Assembly (NCBI RefSeq): GCF_008642335.1
Contig: NZ_CP029191.1
Location: forward strand, 7,936,001-8,000,000
DNA length: 64,000 nucleotides
Reading direction: 5' to 3'
Source: Streptomyces venezuelae
GTDB taxonomy: Bacteria > Actinomycetota > Actinomycetes > Streptomycetales > Streptomycetaceae
The notes beneath the pieces are model-generated. The model made no database searches, had not been told where the DNA came from, and saw nothing but the letters and a program-made list of their open reading frames with translations. Positions 25,130-32,945 of this stretch are shown piece after piece (within the stretch, counting starts at the first letter, position 1; each line of letters opens with the position of its first letter). The translations under genes and the position numbers were made by a program.

Positions 25130-26608
25130 ATGGGTCGCGAACTGCGGCAGACCGTGTTCACGGACGAGGATCACCAGCTCTTCCGTACGAGGCTGAAACA
25201 GTCCCTCGGCGTCCTCCACGACACGGTGGCCCGGCCCTCCTTCGGCCTCGCGCAGCCGATGCTCGGCGCCGAGCTGGAGATGTTCCTGGCCGACCCGGAC
25301 GACGGCCTCCCCGTCGCACGCAACGAGGAGGTCCGCCTCGCCGCGGCCGACCCGCGGCTCGTCCTCGAGGTCAACCGGTACAACCTGGAGGCGAACCTCA
25401 CCCCCGTCCCCCTGCGCGGCGCACCCTTCACCGCCCTGCACCAGGAGACACGCGACCTGCTCGGCGCGGTCGCGAAGGCCGCCCTGCCGCACGGCGCGGT
25501 GCCGTACTGCTCCGGCACCCTGCCGACCCTGCGTCCCGGTGACCTCACCCGCCACAACGTCTCCGCGAAGCGCCGCTACGGACTCCTCGACGACGCCCTC
25601 GGCCGCACCCCGCGCGACCTGAGTGTCCACGTCCACGGAGAGCCGAGCTGCCGCATGCGCTCCGACTCCGTGTGCGCGCAGGGCGCCGCCAGCTCCTGGC
25701 AGATCCACCTGACGGTCCCCGCGGCGGATTTCGCCCGCTTCTACAACGCGGCGCAGCTCGTCATCGCCCCCGTGCTCGCGGTCTGCGCCAACTCTCCCGT
25801 GCTGCTCGGCCGTCTGCTGTGGGACGAGAGCCGCATTCCGTGGTACGAGCAGGCGTTCGGCACGCCCCGCTCACCCGCGACCGACTCGTTCGAACGTACG
25901 GGCTTCGGCGACGGATGGGTGCGCGACGGGGTCGGCGAGCTCATGGAGGCCGCCTGCAGGCACCGCCCGCTCATGCCGATGTGCGCCGACACACCGCCCA
26001 CGGAGGACACGGACCACGGGGGACCCGCCGAGCTGGAGGAGCTGCGGCTGCACGTGGGCACCGTCTGGTGGTGGAACCGTCCCGTGTACGACCCCGTCGG
26101 CGACGGGCATCTGCGGATCGAGATGCGCGCGCTGCCCTCCGGCCCCACCCCCGCCGACATGGCCGCCAACACCGCCCTGCTGACCGGGCTCGTCCTCGAC
26201 CACGCGACCGGTCACGAGCCGGTGGCTCCCGCGCTGCCCTTCGCACAGGCCCGCGCCAACTTCTACGCCGCCGCCCGCCAGGGACTGGACGCCACCCTGT
26301 GGTGGCCGCGGACGAGTGGTGCGCCGGTGCGACGGAACGCGCACGAACTGGTCCGGTCCCTCCTGGGGCGTGCGGCCCGCGGTCTGGCCGGGGCCGGCGT
26401 GACGGACGCCGAGGTCCAGCGGTGGCTGGGTGTCATGGAGGCCCGCGTCGCCTCTGGCTGTTCTCCCGCGCGCTGGCACCGGAAGGCCCGCCGAGCGGGC
26501 GCCTGCGACCGGGACATCTTCCGCCACTCCCTGGAACTGGCGTCGGAGGACGTCCCGGTGCACGCGTGGCCGGTGCCGGGGTGGCGAGGCCGGGGACCGT
26601 GGGCGTGA
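25130..26608 (+). CDS. GCS2-type carboxylate-amine ligase (glutamate-cysteine-ligase-like)
   Basis: 492 residues. The N-terminal block LGAELEMFLADPDDG is the metal/ATP-binding strand of the GCS2 family. EVNRYNLEANLTP, SWQIHLTVPAADFARFYNAAQLVIAPVLAVCANSP and GHLRIEMRALPSGPTPADMAANTALL match successive conserved blocks. The enzyme should join an amine to a gamma-carboxylate using ATP; true glutathione synthesis is unusual in Streptomyces, so another amine acceptor is likely. AGGAG lies 6 bases before the ATG. Its last codons overlap the antisense dioxygenase remnant, so the C-terminal tail may be recently altered. Confidence 0.88.
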   Translation: MGRELRQTVFTDEDHQLFRTRLKQSLGVLHDTVARPSFGLAQPMLGAELEMFLADPDDGLPVARNEEVRLAAADPRLVLEVNRYNLEANLTPVPLRGAPFTALHQETRDLLGAVAKAALPHGAVPYCSGTLPTLRPGDLTRHNVSAKRRYGLLDDALGRTPRDLSVHVHGEPSCRMRSDSVCAQGAASSWQIHLTVPAADFARFYNAAQLVIAPVLAVCANSPVLLGRLLWDESRIPWYEQAFGTPRSPATDSFERTGFGDGWVRDGVGELMEAACRHRPLMPMCADTPPTEDTDHGGPAELEELRLHVGTVWWWNRPVYDPVGDGHLRIEMRALPSGPTPADMAANTALLTGLVLDHATGHEPVAPALPFAQARANFYAAARQGLDATLWWPRTSGAPVRRNAHELVRSLLGRAARGLAGAGVTDAEVQRWLGVMEARVASGCSPARWHRKARRAGACDRDIFRHSLELASEDVPVHAWPVPGWRGRGPWA

Positions 26609-26801
26609 TGGGGGAGACGTAGTGCATGACCTGCGGATCGACGAAGAGCAGCACCTCGCCCGGAGCCATGGTGTGCTCCAGCAGGATGTCCCCGTCCGCC
26701 TCTTTGCCCCGGAGCGGCGAGATGCTTCCGCTGACGTTTTCGGAGGCGATGGTGGCACCCCGGCCGGTACGGTCCCGACGGCAGGTGGGGGGCCACATCC
26801 G
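26515..26801 (-). pseudogene. decayed 2OG-Fe dioxygenase (PF10014-like) fragment
   Basis: On the minus strand one frame reads ENVSGSISPLRGKEADGDI followed by EVLLFVDPQVMHYVSPITP, the C-terminal core of 2OG-Fe dioxygenases of the isoleucine-dioxygenase type (expected NVSGG, DDxxVMHGVSPI). The next expected block, HRDVL, continues in a different frame at about 26547-26564, so there is a frameshift. The N-terminal HxD region cannot be found. The 3' part overlaps the end of the GCS2 gene in antisense. A broken remnant rather than a working gene. Confidence 0.6.
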
Positions 26802-26874
26802 GAGAGGTGATCAGGGCGGCGGCGTAGGCGCGGGCCGCCCCGGACAGCGGGGGACTTCCCAAACGCGGCGGGCC

Positions 26875-27942
26875 TTACTCGACGAGCAGATGAGCAGCGC
26901 CCCCGAGCGCCGGAACCGTGCCGCCCGCCGTGCGTGCCGCCCCCGCCACGCTCGACTCGCGCACCACCAGCTCGGGTGCCAGTCGTATCGCCTGGCGTGG
27001 GCTGTCCGCCTCGCCCCCCGCGAGACGGCGGCCGAGCAGGCGTGCCGCCTCCGCCGCCAACTCGGCGACCGGCTGGCGGACCGTCGTGATGCCCGGCGCC
27101 GAGAGCGCCGCCATCGGGATGTCGTCGAAGCCGGTCACGGCGACCTCGCCGGGTACGTCGGCGCCCAGCTGCTGCAGGCGCTGCAGCGCGCCGATGGCGA
27201 TCAGGTCGTTGGCGCAGACGAGGGCGTCGGGCCGGGCGGGCCACACCTCGTCGACCGCGGCCCTGCCCCACTCCACGGAGAAGTCGCCGAGGGCCACCCG
27301 GTCCGGCGCCCCGGGATCGAGGGCCGCCGCACCCGCCGCATAGGCGGCCCGGCGCTCCGCGGCGGCCGACGCCGTGCCCGTCGCGCCGAGGAAGCAGACG
27401 CGGCGGCGGCCCGTCGCGGCCAGATGGTCGAGGACCAGCGCCATGCCCGCGGTGTTGTCCACCGCGACGGAGTCGGCGACGGCGGGTCCGCAGCCCCGGT
27501 CCATCAGGACGAGCGGCACCCGGGCCGCCGCCGCGGCCACCGCGTCCCTGCTGCGCTCCTCGTGCGCCGGGATCACCAGGAGCGCGTCGACCTGCCGGCC
27601 GAGCAGGTCGGCGATGTACTCCGCCTCCGCCGCCGGGTCGTCGTCGCAGTCGGCGAGGAGCACGGCACGGCCCCCGGCGTGCAGGGCGTGCGTCAACTCC
27701 CGTACCAGCGTCGGGTAGAAGGGGTTCGTGATCTGCGGCAGGACGAGCCCGACCGTGCCCGTGGAGCGACTGCGCAGGGCGCGCGCCGCGTGGTTCGGCC
27801 GGTAGCCGAGCGCCTCGGCGGCCTCGCGGACCCGGCGCGCGGTCTCGGCGCCCACGGGGCGCGTGCCCGCCAGGACCCGGGAGACCGTGGCGACGGAGCA
27901 GCCGGAGGCCCGGGCCACGTCTCTCAGCGTTACGTCGGCCAC
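26875..27942 (-). CDS. LacI family transcriptional regulator
   Basis: 355 residues. The HTH VTLRDVARASGCSVATVSRVLAG and hinge YRPNHAARALRSRSTGTVGLVLPQITNPFYPTL are typical, followed by a periplasmic-binding-like sensor (ALVCANDLIAIGAL, EVAVTGFDDIPMAALSAPGITTVRQP). Start ATG 27942. It is divergent from the nucleoside hydrolase/MFS operon, and two palindromes with AACGTT/CGTTT character lie between them. It probably represses the nucleoside operon and itself, with a nucleoside or ribose-type effector. Confidence 0.93.
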   Translation of the reverse strand: MADVTLRDVARASGCSVATVSRVLAGTRPVGAETARRVREAAEALGYRPNHAARALRSRSTGTVGLVLPQITNPFYPTLVRELTHALHAGGRAVLLADCDDDPAAEAEYIADLLGRQVDALLVIPAHEERSRDAVAAAAARVPLVLMDRGCGPAVADSVAVDNTAGMALVLDHLAATGRRRVCFLGATGTASAAAERRAAYAAGAAALDPGAPDRVALGDFSVEWGRAAVDEVWPARPDALVCANDLIAIGALQRLQQLGADVPGEVAVTGFDDIPMAALSAPGITTVRQPVAELAAEAARLLGRRLAGGEADSPRQAIRLAPELVVRESSVAGAARTAGGTVPALGGAAHLLVE

Positions 27943-27962
27943 GCCGCGCCCACCCTTCGATG

Positions 27963-27976
27963 CGTTTCGGCAAACG
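27963..27976. promoter_or_regulatory. LacI-type operator, lacI-proximal
   Basis: CGTTT-CGGC-AAACG, a 5-4-5 palindrome 21 bp upstream of the lacI start. Suits autoregulation. Confidence 0.5.
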
Positions 27977-28104
27977 TTATCAGCGGCCCACCACCGTCAC
28001 CAGGCCCGATATCCCGGGCGTATCCTCCCTGTTGGCCCCATTCTGCAGGTGTCGGCGCGCTCCGGACCCGTGTCCGTTCCGGGCGAGTTTGCCAGGGTGT
28101 GTCG

Positions 28105-28117
28105 TTGACCATTGACA
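28105..28117 (+). promoter_or_regulatory. candidate -35 elements of nucleoside hydrolase promoter
   Basis: TTGACC (28105) and TTGACA (28112) lie about 110 bp before the nucleoside hydrolase ATG; TTGACA is a consensus -35. Its -10 is unclear (CACAGT at 17 bp spacing is weak). The LacI-like palindrome at 28144 would lie over the start point. Confidence 0.35.
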
Positions 28118-28143
28118 TAATTCGCGCCGGTGCACACAGTCTT

Positions 28144-28159
28144 GGGAGAACGTTTTCCC
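28144..28159. promoter_or_regulatory. LacI-type operator for nucleoside operon
   Basis: GGGAGAACGTTTTCCC is a 16-bp palindrome with one mismatched pair and the central CG typical of LacI-family operators, 62 bp before the nucleoside hydrolase start. Confidence 0.6.
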
Positions 28160-28221
28160 GAGCGTCGCCGCACGCGCATCACACGCGCAGCGCCCGCTCA
28201 GCCGAACAAAGAGGTTCCGCG

Positions 28222-29169
28222 ATGCCCCGAAAGATCATCCTGGACTGCGACCCCGGACACGACGACGCGATCGCCATGCTCCTGGCGCACGGAAACCCGG
28301 ATGTCGACCTGGTAGCCGTCACCACCGTGGTGGGCAACCAGACCCTGGAGAAGGTCACCCGCAACGCCCTTTCGGTGGCCCGCATCGCGAACATCACCGG
28401 CGTCCCCTTCGCCGCGGGCTGCCCCCGCCCCCTCGTGCGCGACGTGGAGACCGCCCCCGACATCCACGGCGAGAGCGGCATCGACGGCCCGGTCATGCCC
28501 GAGCCGACGCTGGCCCTCGACGAGCGCCACGCCGTCGACCTCATCATCGACACGGTCATGGCCCACGAGCCCGGCGAGATCACCCTCGTCCCGACCGCCG
28601 GCCTCACCAACATCGCCCTGGCCGCCCGCAAGGAGCCCCGCATCGTCGAGCGCGTCCGCGAGGTCGTTCTCATGGGCGGCGGCTACCACACGGGCAACTG
28701 GAGCCCCGTCGCCGAGTTCAACATCAAGATCGACCCCGAGGCCGCGCACATCGTCTTCAACGAGAGCTGGCCCGTCACCATGGTCGGCCTCGACCTGACC
28801 CACCAGGCCCTCGCCACCCCCGAGGTCATCGAGCGCATCGGCAAGGTCGGCACCAAGCCCGCCCTCTTCGTCAACGAGCTCCTCGACTTCTTCGGCGCCA
28901 TGTACCTGGAGGCCCAGGGCTTCGACGCCCCGCCCGTCCACGACCCGTGCGCCGTCGCCTACGTCATCGACCCGAGTGTCATGACCGTGCGTAAGGCTCC
29001 CGTCGACATCGAGCTCACCGGAACCCTCACCCTCGGCATGACCGTGACGGACTTCCGCGCCCCCGCCCCGGACGACTGCACCACCCAGGTCGCCGTCGAC
29101 CTGGACCACACGCGCTTCTGGGACCTGATCGTCGACGCCCTCGAGCGGATCGGTGACGTCAGCGCATGA
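28222..29169 (+). CDS. inosine-uridine-type nucleoside hydrolase
   Basis: 315 residues. The N-terminal DCDPGHDDA is the calcium-binding aspartate cluster of IU-nucleoside hydrolases. VTTVVGNQTLEKVTRNAL, LMGGGYHTGNWSPVAEFNIKIDPEAA (with the family's NxxxDPEAA) and a C-terminal VHDPCAVAYVID complete the fold. It should split ribonucleosides into base and ribose. ATG 28222 has AAAGAGG 9 bases upstream; the frame is open far upstream, but that is antisense to lacI. Its TGA overlaps the MFS ATG, so the pair is coupled. Confidence 0.95.
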   Translation: MPRKIILDCDPGHDDAIAMLLAHGNPDVDLVAVTTVVGNQTLEKVTRNALSVARIANITGVPFAAGCPRPLVRDVETAPDIHGESGIDGPVMPEPTLALDERHAVDLIIDTVMAHEPGEITLVPTAGLTNIALAARKEPRIVERVREVVLMGGGYHTGNWSPVAEFNIKIDPEAAHIVFNESWPVTMVGLDLTHQALATPEVIERIGKVGTKPALFVNELLDFFGAMYLEAQGFDAPPVHDPCAVAYVIDPSVMTVRKAPVDIELTGTLTLGMTVTDFRAPAPDDCTTQVAVDLDHTRFWDLIVDALERIGDVSA

Positions 29170-30623
29170 ACGCCCTCACCGAACCCGCCGCCGCCCCGGG
29201 CGGCGCCCGCGGCTCCCGTCCCGTGCGCATCGGCGTCCTGGTCACCGCGCTCCTCGCGGCCTGCTTCGCCTTCCAGCTCAACGCGAGCATGCTCAGCCCC
29301 GCCCTGAAGAACATCGAGGACTCCCTCGGCGCGACCTCCGCCGAGGTGGGCCTCACCCAGACCGCGTTCTTCACGTCGGCCGCGCTCTTCTCGCTCTTCC
29401 TGCCACGCCTCGGCGACCTCGTCGGACGGCGCAAGGTGCTCGCGGGCATGCTCGCGCTCATGGTCGTCGGTTGCGTCGTCGCCGCCCTCGCCGAGAGCGT
29501 GCCGATGCTCTTCGCGGGCCGCGTCATCCAGGGCGTCTCGGGACCCACCGTGCCGCTCTGCCTCATCATGCTGCGCAACGAGGTCCACGAGCCGAAGAAG
29601 TACGGCACGCTCCTCGGCGTCATCACCGCCGTCAATGGCGGCATCGCGGGCGTCGACTCCCTGGCGGGCGGCTACCTCGCCGACCACCACGGCTTCCAGT
29701 CCGTCTTCTGGGCCATGGCCGGCGTCGCCGCGATCGCCACGCTCCTCGTCGCCACGCTCACCCCCGAGTCGAAGGCCGCCGCGTCCGCCGACAACGCCGA
29801 CAGCCGCATGGACTGGCCCGGAGTCACCGCCCTGGTCGTGTCGGTCGGCGCGGCCCTGATCGCCCTCAACGAGGCGGGCAAGCTCGGCGACGCGAACTGG
29901 CCGCTGGTGGTGGGCCTCCTCGTCGTCGCCGCCCTCGCCTTCGCCCTGTTCTGGCGCATCGAGGACCGCAGCAGCCACCCCCTGGTCGCCACCCGCCATC
30001 TGCGGCAGCGCTCCACCTGGGCCCTGCTGCTGACCACCGTCCTCACCATGACCGGCGTGTTCGCCGTGATGAACGGCATGATCCCCGCCTTCGCGCAGGA
30101 CGCGCAGGCCGGGTTCGGCATGAGCGCCGAGCAGTCCGCCTGGTGGACCCTGACGCCGTACGCCCTCGCGGGCCTCGCCATGGGCCCCCTCGCCGGACGC
30201 CTCGCGGCCACGTACGGCTACGGGCGCATCCTGCGCCTCGGGCTCATCGGCTCCGCCGTGACGGTCGCCCTGATGCTGTTCACGCTGCACGCCGACTCGC
30301 GGCTGCTGCTGCTCGCCGCGTCGATCCTGATCGGCGTCACCTACGCGGGCGTGGGCAACATCGTCCTCAACGGGCTCGGCATCGTGCTCTCCCCGAAGGA
30401 GAACCCGGGCTTCCTGCCCGGCCTGAACGCGGGCGCCTTCAACCTCGGCGCGGGCCTCAGCTTCGCCGTCCTGTACGCCGTGCAGACCGCCGCGGAACCG
30501 GCCGACAAGACGTCACCCGCCGGCTACACGGCAGGCATGATCGCCGGTGTCGCCCTCATCGCGGCGGCCTTCGCGACGTCCTTCCTCATCCCCAAGCCGG
30601 TGGCGGCGGAAGCCACGGAGTGA
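29166..30623 (+). CDS. MFS transporter, probable nucleoside permease
   Basis: 485 residues with about 14 hydrophobic segments. The MFS motif A is GDLVGRRKVLAG in the loop between helices 2 and 3, and a motif-C-like helix follows (GRVIQGVSGPTVPLCLIM). The ATGA overlap with the nucleoside hydrolase gene and the shared LacI-type operator suggest uptake of nucleosides; the DHA2-like 14-helix layout also permits export. No other motif sets the substrate. Confidence 0.9.
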   Translation: MNALTEPAAAPGGARGSRPVRIGVLVTALLAACFAFQLNASMLSPALKNIEDSLGATSAEVGLTQTAFFTSAALFSLFLPRLGDLVGRRKVLAGMLALMVVGCVVAALAESVPMLFAGRVIQGVSGPTVPLCLIMLRNEVHEPKKYGTLLGVITAVNGGIAGVDSLAGGYLADHHGFQSVFWAMAGVAAIATLLVATLTPESKAAASADNADSRMDWPGVTALVVSVGAALIALNEAGKLGDANWPLVVGLLVVAALAFALFWRIEDRSSHPLVATRHLRQRSTWALLLTTVLTMTGVFAVMNGMIPAFAQDAQAGFGMSAEQSAWWTLTPYALAGLAMGPLAGRLAATYGYGRILRLGLIGSAVTVALMLFTLHADSRLLLLAASILIGVTYAGVGNIVLNGLGIVLSPKENPGFLPGLNAGAFNLGAGLSFAVLYAVQTAAEPADKTSPAGYTAGMIAGVALIAAAFATSFLIPKPVAAEATE

Positions 30624-30694
30624 GCGGGCGGCCGGGCTTCATTCGCAGGGGCTTCATTGGTATGGACATGCTCAACTCGTCGCACTAGCCTCGG

Positions 30695-30710
30695 ACTTGG
30701 TCTAGACCGC
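30695..30710. promoter_or_regulatory. DasR-like (dre) site upstream of LPMO gene
   Basis: ACTTGGTCTAGACCGC contains the perfect palindrome GGTCTAGACC and matches the dre consensus (A/C)TGGTCTAGACCA at its core. DasR, the GntR-type N-acetylglucosamine regulator, controls chitinases and chitin LPMOs in streptomycetes. It lies about 50 bp before the LPMO ATG. Confidence 0.75.
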
Positions 30711-30758
30711 GTCGGACGTGTGACCCAACCGCATCCTCTCGGACCTCGGGAGCACATC

Positions 30759-31349
30759 ATGCGCAAGAAGCTCACCTCGTTACTCCTGGGCCTCGGCCTC
30801 GCGGGATCGGCCATGCTGGCCACCAGCGGCAGCGCCCAGGCCCACGGCTACACCGATTCGCCCGTCAGCCGCCAGCAGCTGTGCGGCAACGGCACCGTCC
30901 GCAACTGCGGGCAGATCCAGTGGGAGCCGCCGAGCGTGGAGGGCCCCAAGGGGTTCCCCGCGCGTGGGCCCGCCGACGGCCACATCTGCTCGGGCGGCAT
31001 CGGGCGCTTCTCCGAACTGGACGACCCGCGAGGCGGCAAGTGGCCCACCACCAAACTGACGGCGGGCCAGAACCACACCTTCGTCTGGCGCATCACCGCC
31101 CGCCACGCCACGACCGACTTCCGCTACTACATCACCAAGGACGGCTGGGACCCGAACAAGCCGCTGACCAGGGCCGATCTGGACCCGCAGCCGTTCCTCT
31201 CGGTGCCCTTCGGCGGCCGTCAGCCCGGCTCCACGGTCACCCACAGCGGCCTCCTGCCCCAGAAGTCCGGCCAGCACATCATCCTCGGCGTGTGGACCAT
31301 CGCGGACACCGGCAACGCCTTCTACGCCTGCTCCGACGTCCGCTTCTGA
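30759..31349 (+). CDS. AA10 lytic polysaccharide monooxygenase (chitin-binding type)
   Basis: 196 residues. Signal peptide cleavage after SAQA leaves His29 as the new N-terminus (HGYTDSPVSRQQLC), the first ligand of the copper histidine brace; the second is His116 in ITARHATTDF. Four Cys in the N-terminal half and the WKTTDFRYYITKDGWDP-like segment fit single-domain AA10 enzymes that oxidise chitin (some act on cellulose). ATG 30759 has GGGAG 7 bases upstream. A dre-like site upstream supports a chitin/GlcNAc role. Confidence 0.95.
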   Translation: MRKKLTSLLLGLGLAGSAMLATSGSAQAHGYTDSPVSRQQLCGNGTVRNCGQIQWEPPSVEGPKGFPARGPADGHICSGGIGRFSELDDPRGGKWPTTKLTAGQNHTFVWRITARHATTDFRYYITKDGWDPNKPLTRADLDPQPFLSVPFGGRQPGSTVTHSGLLPQKSGQHIILGVWTIADTGNAFYACSDVRF

Positions 31350-31372
31350 CGTTCGCGGACAGGCTCTCGAGC

Positions 31373-32299
31373 TCAGCGGCGCACGCGCGGCAGTCCGGTG
31401 ACGGCCATGACCAGTGAGTACAGCGAGCTGGTCGCCGTGATGAAGAGCCGGTTGTTCTTCGGGCCGCCGAACGTGATGTTGGAGACCGGCTCCGGCACCC
31501 TCAGTCGCCCGATGAGGGTGCCGTCGGGGTCGTAGCAGTGCACCCCTCCCTCGATGGCGGCCGCCCACAAGCGGCCGCCGTCGTCGAAGCGGATGTTGTC
31601 GAACCGGCTGACGTCGTCCTTCGCCTCGGCGAACACCTTCCCGTCGGAGAGCGTGCCGTTCTCGCGCACGTCGAAGACCCGGATGCAGCCGCCGCGCGTG
31701 TCGGACACGTACAACTGCCGCTCGTCGGGCGAGAAGACGAGCCCGTTCGGCGCTCCGAAACCGTCCGCGACCAGGCGCACCTCACCCGTCGACGGGTCGA
31801 TCCGGTACACGTTGAGGCCGTCGATCTCGGGCTCGGCGCGGTGTCCCTCGTAGTCGCTGGTGATCCCGAAGTCCGGGTCCGAGAACCACACCGATCCATC
31901 CGAGCGGACGACCGCGTCGTTGGGGCTGTTCAGCCGCTTCCCCTCGTACCGCTCGGCGAGCACCGTGATCCGGCCGTCCGGTTCCGTGCGCGTGACCCGC
32001 CGGTTGCCCTGCTCGCAGCTGATGAGGCGGCCCTCCCGGTCGAGGGTGTTGCCGTTGACGTGCCCGGCGGGGGAGCGGAAGACGGAGACCGCGCCCGTCG
32101 ACTCGTCCCACCGCAGCAGCCGGTCGTTCGGGATGTCGCTCCAGACGAGCTGGCGCCAGGCGGGGAGGTAGAGCGGTCCCTCGGCCCACCGGCAGCCCCC
32201 GTACAGCTGCTCCAGCCGGTCGTCGCCGTTCGCGCACCGTCCGGTGCGGAATCGCTCGTCCAGGATCTCGTACAGGGAAGTGCTGTCATTGCCGGACAT
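31373..32299 (-). CDS. SMP-30/gluconolactonase/LRE family beta-propeller
   Basis: 308 residues. The six-bladed propeller motifs are EGPLYLPAWRQLVWSDIPNDRLLRWDE, NGNTLDREGRLISCEQGNRRVTR, LNSPNDAVVRSDGSVWFSDPDFGI and APNGLVFSPDERQLYVSDT. Metal ligands are expected at the Glu of WAEGP, the Asn of SPND and the Asp of SPDE. Members are mostly lactonases of sugar acids. Start ATG 32299, divergent from the Lrp regulator with 76 bp between, so that regulator is a candidate controller. Confidence 0.92.
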   Translation of the reverse strand: MSGNDSTSLYEILDERFRTGRCANGDDRLEQLYGGCRWAEGPLYLPAWRQLVWSDIPNDRLLRWDESTGAVSVFRSPAGHVNGNTLDREGRLISCEQGNRRVTRTEPDGRITVLAERYEGKRLNSPNDAVVRSDGSVWFSDPDFGITSDYEGHRAEPEIDGLNVYRIDPSTGEVRLVADGFGAPNGLVFSPDERQLYVSDTRGGCIRVFDVRENGTLSDGKVFAEAKDDVSRFDNIRFDDGGRLWAAAIEGGVHCYDPDGTLIGRLRVPEPVSNITFGGPKNNRLFITATSSLYSLVMAVTGLPRVRR

Positions 32300-32322
32300 G
32301 GATACCCCTTCACGGACCGAAG

Positions 32323-32337
32323 CCGAATGATGTTCGG
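32323..32337. promoter_or_regulatory. palindrome CCGAA-TGATG-TTCGG
   Basis: 5-5-5 dyad in the 76-bp gap between the divergent SMP-30 and Lrp genes, upstream of a TATGGT -10-like hexamer. A candidate Lrp or other operator. Confidence 0.4.
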
Positions 32338-32375
32338 TTGATCGCGACTATGCCAGAACGCTGTATGGTTGCGCC

Positions 32376-32828
32376 ATGGTGACCGTGGATGACATCGACC
32401 GTCGGCTGATCGCCCTCCTCCAGGAGGACGCGACGATCTCGTACGCCGCGCTCGGCAAGGGAGCCGGTCTCTCCGCGGGCGCCGCCCACGAACGGGTGCG
32501 CAAGCTCCGCGAGCGCGGAGTCATCCGGCGCACGACCGTCGAGGTGGACCCGGCGGCGCTCGACCGCGGAGTGCTGGCCTTCGTGATGGTCGACTCGACG
32601 GCGTGGATGGGGGAGTCCGCCGACGCGTTCGCGGCCATCGCCGAGATACAGGAGGCCCACGTCATCGCGGGCAGCGCGTCGGTTCTGGTGAAGGTCCGCA
32701 CGTCGACGACCGAACAACTCCAGGACGTGCTGCGTCGCCTCTACGCGATCGACGGCGTCAGCGGTACGCAGGCCACGGTCTCCCTCGAGACGTTCTTCGA
32801 ACGCCCCGTCTCTCCGCTCACCGGCTGA
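32376..32828 (+). CDS. Lrp/AsnC family transcriptional regulator
   Basis: 150 residues. The N-terminal HTH is DIDRRLIALLQEDATISYAALGKGAGLSAGAAHERVRKLRERGVI; the C-terminal alpha-beta RAM domain (LAFVMVDS ... VIAGSASVLVKVRTSTTEQLQDVL) binds amino acids or related effectors. ATG 32376 lacks a clear ribosome site and follows a TATGGT -10-like element by 6 bases, so translation may be leaderless. Divergent from the SMP-30 gene. Confidence 0.92.
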   Translation: MVTVDDIDRRLIALLQEDATISYAALGKGAGLSAGAAHERVRKLRERGVIRRTTVEVDPAALDRGVLAFVMVDSTAWMGESADAFAAIAEIQEAHVIAGSASVLVKVRTSTTEQLQDVLRRLYAIDGVSGTQATVSLETFFERPVSPLTG

Positions 32829-32945
32829 GCGGGTTGCCAGAAAGGTGGCCCGTGCGGGATCGTTGCCGCAAGACAACATTTTCCCTATGAGTTGGTGAGG
32901 TGAGGGACTCGCCCAGCGGGTCCTCCATATTTGGTCTCCCCCCAC

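Noticed and set aside
26626..28221. 847-codon frame ending in the nucleoside hydrolase
   Set aside because: The upstream part is antisense to lacI and has the skewed composition of a GC-rich shadow frame. The family start DCDPGHDDA fits ATG 28222.
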